From the NCBI RefSeq assembly GCF_014397005.1, contig NZ_JACGWS010000005.1, positions 310,001 through 374,000 of the forward strand: DNA of 64,000 bases, in the 5' to 3' direction. Made by a program: the position numbers and the translations under genes. Below are positions 1 through 7,975 of the stretch, in pieces. The notes under the pieces are model-generated. The model was not told the origin of the DNA and did no database searches. It was given only the letters and a program-made list of their open reading frames with translations. This stretch comes from Kordia aestuariivivens (lineage in GTDB: Bacteria > Bacteroidota > Bacteroidia > Flavobacteriales > Flavobacteriaceae). Numbering within the stretch: the stretch's first letter is position 1; each line of letters starts with the position of its first letter.

Positions 1-17
1 CAATCGCAAAATTAGAT

Positions 18-70
18 TTTAGACCGCTTTGCTACTAGAATTTAGATCGCTTCGCTGTTAGAGTTTAGAT
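18..70. repeat. 23-bp imperfect tandem repeat
   Basis: Two adjacent 23-nt units (18-40 and 41-63), both starting tttaga and containing a cgctt(t/c)gct core, are followed by a third partial unit (64-70). The stretch lies upstream of the LptB gene. It is non-coding in any convincing frame. Function unknown. Confidence 0.6.
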
Positions 71-162
71 AAGATATAGATTTAGCGACGTTAATTTAGT
101 ATTAAAAAGTATCAGTGTTCTACTGAAAATAGTATTTTTACGCTGTTTAATGAACAAAATAT

Positions 163-903
163 ATGATTTTAAGAGCCGATAGTATCATGAAGTCCTACAA
201 AGGACGAAAAGTTGTAAAAGGAATTTCATTGGAAGTAAATCAAGGAGAAATTGTTGGTTTACTAGGTCCAAATGGAGCTGGAAAAACTACTTCTTTTTAC
301 ATGATTGTAGGATTGATAAAGCCTAATGGCGGAAAAATCTTTTTGGACAATATGGAAATCACCAATTATCCAATGTACAAACGTGCGCAAAACGGAATTG
401 GTTATTTGGCGCAAGAAGCTTCTGTATTTAGAAAACTAAGCATTGAAGAAAACATTTTAAGTGTATTACAATTAACCAAACTATCAAAGAAAGAGCAAGT
501 CATGAAAATGGAATCGCTCATTGAAGAGTTTGGTTTAGGTCACATTCGTAAAAACCGTGGCGATTTATTGTCTGGTGGAGAACGAAGACGTACTGAAATT
601 GCACGTGCCTTAGCAACAGACCCTAGTTTTGTATTGTTGGATGAACCTTTTGCTGGTGTTGATCCAGTTGCAGTAGAAGACATTCAGCGAATCATTGCAC
701 ATTTAAAAAATAAAAACATTGGAATTTTAATTACCGATCACAACGTACAAGAAACATTAGCGATTACCGATAGAACCTATTTAATGTTTGAAGGAAACAT
801 ATTAAAAGCAGGAAAACCAAAAGAATTGGCTGAAGATGAAATGGTTAGAAAAGTGTATTTAGGACAAAACTTTGAGTTGCGAGAAAAGAAACTCGATTTT
901 TAA
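163..903 (+). CDS. lptB: LPS export ABC transporter ATP-binding protein LptB
   Basis: Cytoplasmic ATPase expected to power extraction of lipopolysaccharide from the inner membrane with LptF/LptG. At 246 aa it has the usual LptB length. Visible motifs are Walker A GPNGAGKT (35-42), Q-loop Q84, signature LSGGE (136-140), Walker B FVLLDE (156-161) and the H-loop His193. The run EPFAGVDP after Walker B is typical of LptB. The ATG at 163 is the only start that preserves the beta-strand before Walker A. The gene stands alone here; the next gene begins after about 150 nt and belongs to a different operon. Assignment to LptB rather than another single-domain ABC ATPase rests on overall resemblance. 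Confidence 0.9.
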   Translation: MILRADSIMKSYKGRKVVKGISLEVNQGEIVGLLGPNGAGKTTSFYMIVGLIKPNGGKIFLDNMEITNYPMYKRAQNGIGYLAQEASVFRKLSIEENILSVLQLTKLSKKEQVMKMESLIEEFGLGHIRKNRGDLLSGGERRRTEIARALATDPSFVLLDEPFAGVDPVAVEDIQRIIAHLKNKNIGILITDHNVQETLAITDRTYLMFEGNILKAGKPKELAEDEMVRKVYLGQNFELREKKLDF

Positions 904-990
904 ATCTAATAAATTGAATTGAATCTCTTTAACAAACCGCTCCTACTTTGTCTAAAGCGTGAATTCTAAAAAAGTTAATTTTTTTTACAT

Positions 991-1010
991 AAAAGTATTC
1001 GTTACTTTTG
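991..1010 (+). promoter_or_regulatory. -7 promoter element overlapped by a palindrome (operator candidate)
   Basis: Positions 1003-1010 read TACTTTTG, a perfect match to the Bacteroidota -7 consensus TAnnTTTG. The same bases form the right arm of an inverted repeat, aaaagta (991-997), 5-nt spacer, tactttt (1003-1009). It sits about 50 nt before the small-protein/TonB-receptor operon. A repressor such as a Fur/Zur-type protein bound here would block the promoter; that is inference. Confidence 0.55.
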
Positions 1011-1056
1011 TTAAGATCATTAGTGGTTAATTTCACTAAGATTGCAAGGAGAAATT

Positions 1057-1389
1057 ATGAAAGTTGTACAAAAAATAAAAGAAATTACCATAGCATCACT
1101 GTTCGTTGTAACATTGGTGTTGCCTTCTTTGATACAGTTTTCACATCAATTAACGGAAGATCACGAGTACACTTGGTGTAAAGAACAAAAAGCACACATT
1201 CATGAAGGCAATCTGCATTGTGATTCGTGTACTTATCACTTTACAAATTTCATTTATGAAGTTACAAGTCTTCCAAAATTAGAATTGCCTCCAATAATTT
1301 TCAAAACAACATTAGGCTCCACTACGCCTCTATGTAATTATGCACCGCTTACGAGCAAACAATTACGTGCACCACCAATCTTTTCTTGA
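1057..1389 (+). CDS. small membrane-anchored His/Cys-rich protein
   Basis: A 110-aa protein not tied to a named family. An N-terminal hydrophobic segment (about residues 9-28) is followed by a metal-ligand-like region with Cys, HxH and HCxxC groups and a YHF. The ATG at 1057 is preferred over an in-frame TTG at 1042 because an AAGGAG-like ribosome site (1046-1051) sits 5 nt before it. It is the first gene of an operon with a TonB-dependent receptor and a lipoprotein, so a role in sensing or handling a metal ion at the envelope is plausible. The actual ligand and topology are unknown; a degraded DUF2946-like protein is an alternative. Confidence 0.65.
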   Translation: MKVVQKIKEITIASLFVVTLVLPSLIQFSHQLTEDHEYTWCKEQKAHIHEGNLHCDSCTYHFTNFIYEVTSLPKLELPPIIFKTTLGSTTPLCNYAPLTSKQLRAPPIFS

Positions 1390-1433
1390 TTTAAAACATT
1401 TTAAAACATTTTATTTTTTAATTAAGAATTTAC

Positions 1434-3836
1434 ATGCGTAAATATATCTATATATTACTGCTATGTAGTGGACTTTTTGCAAAAGCACAAGAAAATTGCA
1501 ATTTTACACTGACTGGTAAAGTAATTGATTTACATGATGATTCTGTGCTTCCAGGCGCAACGCTTATTATCGCCGGATTTGAAAAAGTAACGCAGTCCTC
1601 AATTGATGGAACGTTTGCTTTTACGAAACTCTGCGAAGGAACGTACTCAATCCAAATATCACACCCTAATTGTGCAACACAAGCTTTTAAAGTGAAGGTT
1701 TCTGGTAATACGGAAAAAAACTTTCGTTTAGAACATCACTTAGAAGAGCTAAATGCAATTACGTTAAATGCTTCAATTTATGGAAGAAAAACCAAAACAA
1801 ATTTCGAGCAAAAAATAACGGAAAAACAATTAGATCGTTATAGTAATGGCTCTTTAGGAGACATTTTAAATACGTTGAGTGGTGTTTCTTCTCTCAATAC
1901 AGGAAATGCTGTAGTAAAACCTATTATAAATGGTGTACACAGTAGTCGTATTGTTGTGATGAATAATGGTGTCCGAATGGAAGATCAAGAATGGGGAGCT
2001 GAACACGCTCCAAGTGTTGATGTGAATGCTATCGGTAATATTACCCTTATTAAAGGTGCTGGTTCCTTAAAATATAGTGGTGATGCCGTTGGTGGGATCA
2101 TAATTACAGAAGCTTCCAAAATTCCTGTAAAAGATACAATATATGGAAAAACGCTCATGTCTGCCGCAACAAATGGTCGTGGCGGAATTTTGACATCTAC
2201 ACTTACCAAAAGCTACCAGAATGGTTGGTATGGTTCAGTACAAGGAACGCTAAAACGCTACGGCGACTATGAAGCTCCAGATTATGTACTGAGCAATACG
2301 GGTGTTTTTGGTCGAAACATTGCTGCCAGAATTGGGATCAATCGTTTTGATTATGGTGTAGAAGCGTATTATTCTTTCTTTAAAAATGAAATTGGCATTT
2401 TGAGTGCGTCGCACATTGGCGGTGCAAGTGACCAAGTGCGTGCCATTAATAGTGGTATTCCATTAATTATTAGAGATTTCACATATAAAATAGACGCTCC
2501 AAAGCAAGATGTAACACATCATCTATTTAAAATACGTGGATTTAAAAACTTTAAAAAATTAGGGAAAATTAGTTTCCAATACGATTTTCAACAAAATAAC
2601 CGTTTGGAATTCGATGTGCGACGTGGTGATGATACTGATAATGCATCATTAGATTTAACACTGAATTCACATACAATACGTCTTGACTTAGATACAAACA
2701 ATACTGATCTTTTTAACCTGAAAACTGGTTTGATGACGCAATATCAAGAAAATATTGCCAACCCAAATACAGGTGTCAGAAGATTAATTCCAGATTATGA
2801 ACGAATTAATGTTGGAATTTATGGTATTGCCGATATATCTATTAATGAGAATTGGTTGGTAGAATTTGGCGGTCGTTTTGATTATATTCATATCGATGCG
2901 CAAAAATTTTACCGCACTTCTTTTTGGGAAGACCGAAACTATGATGAATTAATTCCTGATATTATTGTAGAAGAATTTGGAAACCAAATTTTGACAAATC
3001 CAAAACTAAACTTTTCGAATGCTTCCGCAACATTAGGTATTCGCTATACATTTAATGATCAATACAAACTATTTGCTAATTATTCGTTGGTATCTCGCGC
3101 ACCAAATCCATCAGAATTATTTAGTGAAGGTTTGCATCATTCCGCATCGCGCATAGAATTAGGAGATGTACGTTTCAATTCGGAAATCGCACACAAAGTG
3201 TCATTAACATTGCAAAAAAAAGGAACTGTCTTTGGTTTTTCAATCAATCCATATATCAATTTAATCAATGATTTTATGATCATTGAACCAACAGAAATTC
3301 AACAAACCATACGTGGCAACTTCCAAGTATGGGAATACCGACAAACTGATGCTCGCTTATTAGGAGTTGACATTGACGCGTCACTTGTATTCACGAAAAA
3401 TTTGAATTTCTTTCATCAATTTTCAATGGTAAAAGGATATGACAGAACATTAGATCTTCCTTTGATAGACATTCCACCTGTAAATATTACAAATGGCTTA
3501 GTATATCAAAATAGTAATTTTAAAAACTTCAGATTTGAAGTCAAAAGTGAATATACATTTAGACAAAATGAATTCCCAGACAATAATTTTGAAGTTTTCA
3601 TTCCAGAAACAAATACCCAAGAATTGGTAGATGTAAGTACGTCACCAGACGCATACCATTTACTACACTTAAATTCTAGTGCTGATTTTAAGCTCAGTAA
3701 AACATCTATGCTAAATGTTGGTGTATCTGTTTCAAACATATTCAATACTAATTATAGAAATTACTTAAACCGTGTGCGTTATTATGCAGATGATTTGGGT
3801 AGAAATTTTTCAATCAATTTAAAAATAACGTATTAA
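1434..3836 (+). CDS. TonB-dependent outer-membrane receptor, metal-uptake type
   Basis: An 800-aa receptor. A signal peptide (about residues 1-18, ending AKAQ) is followed by a carboxypeptidase-like regulatory repeat (about 25-95; GKVIDLHDDSVLPGAT), a plug domain (about 120-230; GVRMEDQEWG, KYSGDAVGGI) and a 22-strand-type barrel ending in aromatic residues. It imports a ligand using TonB/ExbBD energy. The short plug and barrel resemble ZnuD-like zinc receptors more than SusC-type glycan receptors. The preceding Cys/His-rich protein and the following lipoprotein, 12 nt downstream, support a metal-uptake operon. Substrate identity is inference; copper, heme or a siderophore cannot be excluded. 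Confidence 0.85.
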   Translation: MRKYIYILLLCSGLFAKAQENCNFTLTGKVIDLHDDSVLPGATLIIAGFEKVTQSSIDGTFAFTKLCEGTYSIQISHPNCATQAFKVKVSGNTEKNFRLEHHLEELNAITLNASIYGRKTKTNFEQKITEKQLDRYSNGSLGDILNTLSGVSSLNTGNAVVKPIINGVHSSRIVVMNNGVRMEDQEWGAEHAPSVDVNAIGNITLIKGAGSLKYSGDAVGGIIITEASKIPVKDTIYGKTLMSAATNGRGGILTSTLTKSYQNGWYGSVQGTLKRYGDYEAPDYVLSNTGVFGRNIAARIGINRFDYGVEAYYSFFKNEIGILSASHIGGASDQVRAINSGIPLIIRDFTYKIDAPKQDVTHHLFKIRGFKNFKKLGKISFQYDFQQNNRLEFDVRRGDDTDNASLDLTLNSHTIRLDLDTNNTDLFNLKTGLMTQYQENIANPNTGVRRLIPDYERINVGIYGIADISINENWLVEFGGRFDYIHIDAQKFYRTSFWEDRNYDELIPDIIVEEFGNQILTNPKLNFSNASATLGIRYTFNDQYKLFANYSLVSRAPNPSELFSEGLHHSASRIELGDVRFNSEIAHKVSLTLQKKGTVFGFSINPYINLINDFMIIEPTEIQQTIRGNFQVWEYRQTDARLLGVDIDASLVFTKNLNFFHQFSMVKGYDRTLDLPLIDIPPVNITNGLVYQNSNFKNFRFEVKSEYTFRQNEFPDNNFEVFIPETNTQELVDVSTSPDAYHLLHLNSSADFKLSKTSMLNVGVSVSNIFNTNYRNYLNRVRYYADDLGRNFSINLKITY

Positions 3837-3848
3837 AAAAAGACAACT

Positions 3849-4409
3849 ATGAATACATATAAATTTTCAACTTTAGTAATTATTACCCTATTTAGTTCAC
3901 TCTTTATCGCATGTTCTAGTGATGATGACGCTCCAGTTCCTGTGAATGAAGAAGAACTGATTACAACCGTAACAGTTACATTAACGCCAACTGGTGGTGG
4001 AACAGCAATTACATTAGAATCAAGTGATTTGGATGGAGATGGACCAAATGATCCAGTAATTACTGTGTCTGGTGATTTAGCCGCAATGACAACCTATAAC
4101 GGAGCTGTAGTTTTGTTAAACGAAACGGTTACGCCTGCGGATAATATTACGTCGGAAGTACAGGCGGAAGCTGAAGAACACCAATTTTTTTATACAACAA
4201 ACGCAAGCTTAGATTTGACAACATCAAATTATGATCTTGATGCAAATATGAATCCGTTAGGAATTACTTTCGATTTAACAACTGGCGCAGCAAGCACTGG
4301 AACATTTACAGTAACCTTACGTCATGAGCCAACAAAACCAAATACAGGTTTGGCAGATGCAGGTGGTGAAACGGATATTTCATCAACGTTTACGGTAACT
4401 GTGCAGTAA
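3849..4409 (+). CDS. acidic surface/periplasmic lipoprotein of the receptor operon
   Basis: A 186-aa lipoprotein. The signal sequence ends in a lipobox (LFIAC, Cys22), followed by SSDDD, a run common in flavobacterial lipoproteins. The rest is Thr- and Asp-rich with short beta-strand repeats and a DLDGDGPND stretch that could bind a divalent cation. It starts 12 nt after the TonB receptor stop and ends just before a strong terminator, so it is the last gene of the operon. Flavobacterial homologues are often labelled type 1 periplasmic-binding-fold superfamily protein, but the fold is not visible to me. A partner of the receptor is the likely role. Confidence 0.7.
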   Translation: MNTYKFSTLVIITLFSSLFIACSSDDDAPVPVNEEELITTVTVTLTPTGGGTAITLESSDLDGDGPNDPVITVSGDLAAMTTYNGAVVLLNETVTPADNITSEVQAEAEEHQFFYTTNASLDLTTSNYDLDANMNPLGITFDLTTGAASTGTFTVTLRHEPTKPNTGLADAGGETDISSTFTVTVQ

Positions 4410-4444
4410 TGTTTTGTTATAAATAATAACATCAAATTTCATAA

Positions 4445-4484
4445 AAAAGGCGGTATTCTAATTAAAGAATACCGCCTTTTTCGT
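4445..4484 (+). terminator. Rho-independent terminator of the receptor operon
   Basis: A perfect 15-bp stem (arms 4445-4459 and 4466-4480) with a GC-rich centre GGCGGTATTC and a 6-nt loop, followed by a T-run. It lies 35 nt after the lipoprotein stop. Confidence 0.95.
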
Positions 4485-4592
4485 GTTTTATAATTAATAT
4501 GAATTCTATATAATTTTATAAAGAGAACCTTCTAATTTTTCAAGAATACATTCATATAAAACTATAATACTAATTAGTTTTTACTTTTTCTA

Positions 4593-4621
4593 TATCTGAT
4601 AATTCCGTGAATTGTCAGATA
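4593..4621 (+). promoter_or_regulatory. 13-bp hairpin upstream of the GG-motif peptide gene
   Basis: Arms 4593-4605 and 4609-4621 pair over all 13 positions with one T-G wobble, around the tri-nucleotide loop CGT. No T-run follows, so it is not a simple terminator. It lies 66 nt before the peptide start and could be an RNA structure in the leader or a dimeric protein-binding site. Confidence 0.6.
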
Positions 4622-4687
4622 CTTAATTATTATTACTAGCACTACTCTACTACTTTAGCTTCATTATTAATTTTAAAACTCATTATT

Positions 4688-4780
4688 ATGAAAGCATTAA
4701 ATCAACTTGCACACTACCAAATCGAAAACGCTCAATTAATCGTTGGCGGTTTCATTGGTGCTACTGATGGAGACATCTAA
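4688..4780 (+). CDS. 30-aa peptide with double-glycine motif
   Basis: A short gene coding for 30 residues: MKALNQLAHYQIENAQLIVGG, then a 9-residue acidic tail FIGATDGDI. The first 21 residues resemble the leader of GG-cleaved bacteriocin or pheromone precursors, with hydrophobic residues spaced before Gly20-Gly21. A stem-loop terminator starts 7 nt after the stop and a 13-bp hairpin lies upstream, so it forms its own transcription unit. No C39-peptidase transporter or modification enzyme is adjacent, so any processing enzyme would be encoded elsewhere. Whether the tail is released, and its function, are inference. Confidence 0.6.
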   Translation: MKALNQLAHYQIENAQLIVGGFIGATDGDI

Positions 4781-4786
4781 AACTTT

Positions 4787-4816
4787 AAAGCGAACTTCGC
4801 GGTTCGTTTTATTTTT
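4787..4816. terminator. terminator after the peptide gene
   Basis: A 9-bp stem, arms 4787-4795 and 4802-4810 with one G-T wobble and loop ttcgcg, followed by attttttact. It closes the peptide unit and abuts the stop codon of the convergent pssA gene, so it may act in both directions. Confidence 0.8.
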
Positions 4817-5562
4817 TACTTCTTAATAATCGAAAGTACTACGTATAGCAAAATAATAATCGGAATGGCTAAAAAGTGTAAAAAGAGTAATAATGCAATA
4901 CATATTGCTAAGAAAATATACTTTACAGCATTGTTTTTAAAGCTCCAATCTTTAAATTTTAAGGCAAATAACGGAATGTTTGCATTGAGTAAATAACTAC
5001 TTACTAAGGTCATTCCCACTAAAAACCATTTGTTTAAAATGATCGCATCCACAATTTCACTTCCTTGATACATTAAAATTAATGGCAAAGAGATGATTAA
5101 TAAGGTATTTGCTGGAGTTGGCAATCCGATAAACGATGAGGTTTGGTTTTCATCTATATTGAATTTTGCCAAGCGATACGCAGAAGCAAGCGCAATTAAA
5201 AGTCCAAACAACGGCAATAATTGTACTTCATTTTGAAACCAATGCCACGAATCTGACCAAGAATGTCCGTCGTTCACTTTCTCGTGTATATCTAAGGATC
5301 TGTTAAATAATTGATACATGAAAATTCCGGGAACAACACCACTGGTTACCATATCTGCTAACGAATCTAGTTGTAAACCCAATTCACTTTGCACCTTCAA
5401 CAATCTGGCTGCCAGGCCGTCAAAAAAGTCAAAAAATATTCCTAAAAACACAAAAAATGCGGCAATTTCTAATTGATTTTTCACCGCAAAAATTACAGCC
5501 AAACAACCGCAAAATAAATTTAATAAAGTGATAAAGTTTGGAATGTGTTTCTTGATATTCAT
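4816..5562 (-). CDS. pssA: CDP-diacylglycerol--serine O-phosphatidyltransferase
   Basis: Inner-membrane enzyme that transfers phosphatidyl from CDP-diacylglycerol to L-serine, the first step towards phosphatidylethanolamine. The 248-aa chain carries the complete CDP-alcohol phosphotransferase signature: D45, D48-G49, A52-R53, G62, D66 and D70. The remaining sequence is a set of hydrophobic helices, consistent with a polytopic protein. It begins with MNIKKHIPN, typical of the flavobacterial family. It is transcribed alone, divergent from the PorV-like gene and convergent with the peptide unit. Confidence 0.93.
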   Translation of the reverse strand: MNIKKHIPNFITLLNLFCGCLAVIFAVKNQLEIAAFFVFLGIFFDFFDGLAARLLKVQSELGLQLDSLADMVTSGVVPGIFMYQLFNRSLDIHEKVNDGHSWSDSWHWFQNEVQLLPLFGLLIALASAYRLAKFNIDENQTSSFIGLPTPANTLLIISLPLILMYQGSEIVDAIILNKWFLVGMTLVSSYLLNANIPLFALKFKDWSFKNNAVKYIFLAICIALLLFLHFLAIPIIILLYVVLSIIKK

Positions 5563-5656
5563 GTATCTGATTTTTTGTAAAAATAATTAAAGTTTATAAA
5601 CTCCACTGAAAAGAAGTGAAAATGTTCTGTGAATCCATACAATATCTGTGTATTTT

Positions 5657-5689
5657 TTGAGTTTATTAGGTTAGAAAATTGCATCTTTG
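5657..5689 (+). promoter_or_regulatory. possible promoter of the PorV-like gene
   Basis: A TTG (5657-5659) and CATCTTTG (5682-5689, one mismatch to TAnnTTTG) are separated by 22 nt, within the spacing tolerated in Flavobacteria. The element ends 17 nt before the TTG start of the downstream gene. Confidence 0.4.
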
Positions 5690-5706
5690 TATAAAAAATT
5701 ACACTC

Positions 5707-6765
5707 TTGAAAAAGTCATTAGTTCTCCTCTTTATAATAATTACCCACCAAGCGTACAGTCAATCTGTTGCTAAGTATTCCAATGAATTTATGAATATTG
5801 GTGTTGACGCTGCCGCTTTTGGTATGGGAAATGCCGTTGTTGCTAATATTAATGACGTAAATTCTGGATACTGGAATCCTGCGGGATTGATCGGTTTGGA
5901 AGACAAACAAATGGCGTTAATGCACTCTAGTTATTTTGCAAATATTGCTTTGTATGATTATGCTGCGTTTGCAATGCCAATTGACGATAGAAGTGCTTGG
6001 GGAATTTCATTAATTCGTTTTGGAGTTGATGATATCTTAAATACTACACAATTAATTGATAGTCAAGGAAATATTGATTTTAATAGAATCAGCCTCTTCT
6101 CTACTGCCGATTACGGAATTACGTTTTCGTATGCACGAAAATTGCCCGTACAAGGATTAAATTATGGAATTAATGCCAAAGTAATTCGTAGAATTATTGG
6201 GGATTTTGCTTCTTCTTGGGGATTTGGATTTGACTTAGGAATTCAATTTAAACATAAAGATTGGAAATTTGGTTTGATGGCACGTGATATCACGACAACA
6301 TTCAACACGTGGAGCATTGATGAAGATTTATTCAGCGCTGTAAGCGATCAAATTCCAACACAAGATTTACCAGAAACTACCGAAATTACGATTCCTAAAT
6401 TACAATTCGGAGTTGCGCGATCATTTACGTTTAGTTATGATTATACCTTAACGGCGGAAGTGGATTTAAACATGCGTTTTGCAGAAACAAATGACATCAT
6501 TTCTACTTCGTTTGCAAGTATTACGCCTGCTGTCGGACTTCAATTTGCCTATACCGATTTGGTATTTTTACGCGCTGGCGTTGGAAATTTCCAAAACGAA
6601 AACAATTTTGGTTCTGAATCGTTGACGTTTCAACCAAATATTGGAATTGGTTTTAAATACAAAGGAATTCAAGTTGATTACGCGTTGACAGATATTGGTG
6701 ATCAAAGCGCAGCTGTGTATTCAAATGTATTCTCATTAAAAATCGATTGGAGCTTATTTAGATAA
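5707..6765 (+). CDS. PorV/PorQ-family outer-membrane protein
   Basis: A 352-aa outer-membrane beta-barrel protein with a signal peptide (about residues 1-18, ...HQAYSQ). After it come AAAFGMGNAVVAN and SGYWNPAGL, typical of the PorV/PorQ/FadL-like family linked with type IX secretion. The downstream DUF4105 gene overlaps it by one base, and the pair looks like a conserved flavobacterial operon. Homologues are often labelled PorV2; involvement in type IX secretion is inferred from the family. The start is TTG at 5707: no ATG lies near, and starting here gives a proper signal peptide. Confidence 0.8.
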   Translation: MKKSLVLLFIIITHQAYSQSVAKYSNEFMNIGVDAAAFGMGNAVVANINDVNSGYWNPAGLIGLEDKQMALMHSSYFANIALYDYAAFAMPIDDRSAWGISLIRFGVDDILNTTQLIDSQGNIDFNRISLFSTADYGITFSYARKLPVQGLNYGINAKVIRRIIGDFASSWGFGFDLGIQFKHKDWKFGLMARDITTTFNTWSIDEDLFSAVSDQIPTQDLPETTEITIPKLQFGVARSFTFSYDYTLTAEVDLNMRFAETNDIISTSFASITPAVGLQFAYTDLVFLRAGVGNFQNENNFGSESLTFQPNIGIGFKYKGIQVDYALTDIGDQSAAVYSNVFSLKIDWSLFR

Positions 6766-7955
6766 TGAAAAAAGCGAGTCTACTTCTACTCTTTTTATAT
6801 GCAGGAATGCTGTTTGGGCAAGAAGCAAATCGTGTAAAAATATCTTCAGAAGCCTATTTTTCAGTCATAACTTGTAGTGCTGGCGAAGAATTGTACTCTT
6901 CCTTTGGACATAGCGCATTTCGTTTCCAAGATCCTGTGTATGGTTATGATATGGTTTACAACTACGGAACCTTTGATTTTGACACACCTTTATTTTATGT
7001 AAAATTTGCACGCGGAAAACTTCCGTATCAACTTGGCAGAAGTAGTTTTAAAAGATTTATATATACCTATAAACAAGAAAAACGTTGGGTAAAAGCCCAA
7101 GTGTTAGATTTCACTCCGGAACAAGTCCGACAGTTATTTGAATACTTAGAGAATAATTACAAAGAAGAAAACAGGAATTATAAATATGATTTCTTCTTCA
7201 ATAATTGTGCGACGAAAAAAAGAGACATTATTCAAGAGAATTTTGGAGATGCATTTATTTTTAATGAAGATCATTTAACCGAAGAAAATAGCTTTAGAGA
7301 TTTAATTCACGCTAACTTAGATTCCAATTCGTGGTCAAGTTTCGGAATTGACATTGCTTTAGGAGCTGTCATTGATAAAGTTGCGGAACCGAAAGAATAC
7401 CAGTTTTTACCCGAATATGTTTTTAAAGCGTTTGCGAATGCCACAAAACAAGACGGTACTCCATTAGTCAAAGAAACCAATTTGATCTTAGAAGCGCCTG
7501 AAAACGCTGCTACAAGCAAAAATATACTATTTAGTCCATACATAATATTCTCCATCTTACTATTGATTGTTTTGATCATTACTTTTCTTGATTATAAAAA
7601 CAGTAAACGCACACGCTGGCTAGATTTCACCATATTATTAGTCAATGGAATCGCTGGAATTGTGATTCTATTACTTTGGTTTGCTACTGACCATACCGCG
7701 ACATACACAAACATGAACGTATTCTGGTTGTTTGCACCAAATGTATTGTTTGCGTACAAATTCTTAGCTAAAAAACAAGAATGCAAAGCATTGTGGAGAC
7801 ATTCTGCTTTTTTGTTGGTATTACTCGTTGTATTAACTTTCTTATGGCTGATAGATTTTGAACAGTTTGCGTTAGCCGCTATTCCCTTATTGATTGCGTT
7901 GGCAGTTCGGTATGCGTATTTGACGTATTACTTTTTGAGGTTGAAGGAAGTGTAA
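6765..7955 (+). CDS. DUF4105 (Lnb N-terminal-like) membrane protein
   Basis: A 396-aa protein. The signal peptide (about 1-18) is followed by a DUF4105 domain (about 25-200) with the conserved ELYSSFGHSAFR, a Tyr-Asn-Tyr-Gly-Thr-Phe-Asp-Phe run and FFNNCATKKRD. This His/Cys arrangement resembles NlpC/P60-like papain folds. Four or five transmembrane helices make up the C-terminal half (about 255-390). The catalytic domain should face the periplasm. The ATG overlaps the stop of the PorV-like gene by one base (TAATG), implying translational coupling. The substrate is unknown; peptidase or lipid-active function is a family-level guess. Confidence 0.8.
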   Translation: MKKASLLLLFLYAGMLFGQEANRVKISSEAYFSVITCSAGEELYSSFGHSAFRFQDPVYGYDMVYNYGTFDFDTPLFYVKFARGKLPYQLGRSSFKRFIYTYKQEKRWVKAQVLDFTPEQVRQLFEYLENNYKEENRNYKYDFFFNNCATKKRDIIQENFGDAFIFNEDHLTEENSFRDLIHANLDSNSWSSFGIDIALGAVIDKVAEPKEYQFLPEYVFKAFANATKQDGTPLVKETNLILEAPENAATSKNILFSPYIIFSILLLIVLIITFLDYKNSKRTRWLDFTILLVNGIAGIVILLLWFATDHTATYTNMNVFWLFAPNVLFAYKFLAKKQECKALWRHSAFLLVLLVVLTFLWLIDFEQFALAAIPLLIALAVRYAYLTYYFLRLKEV

Positions 7956-7975
7956 GTATGCATCTTTCAAACTAA

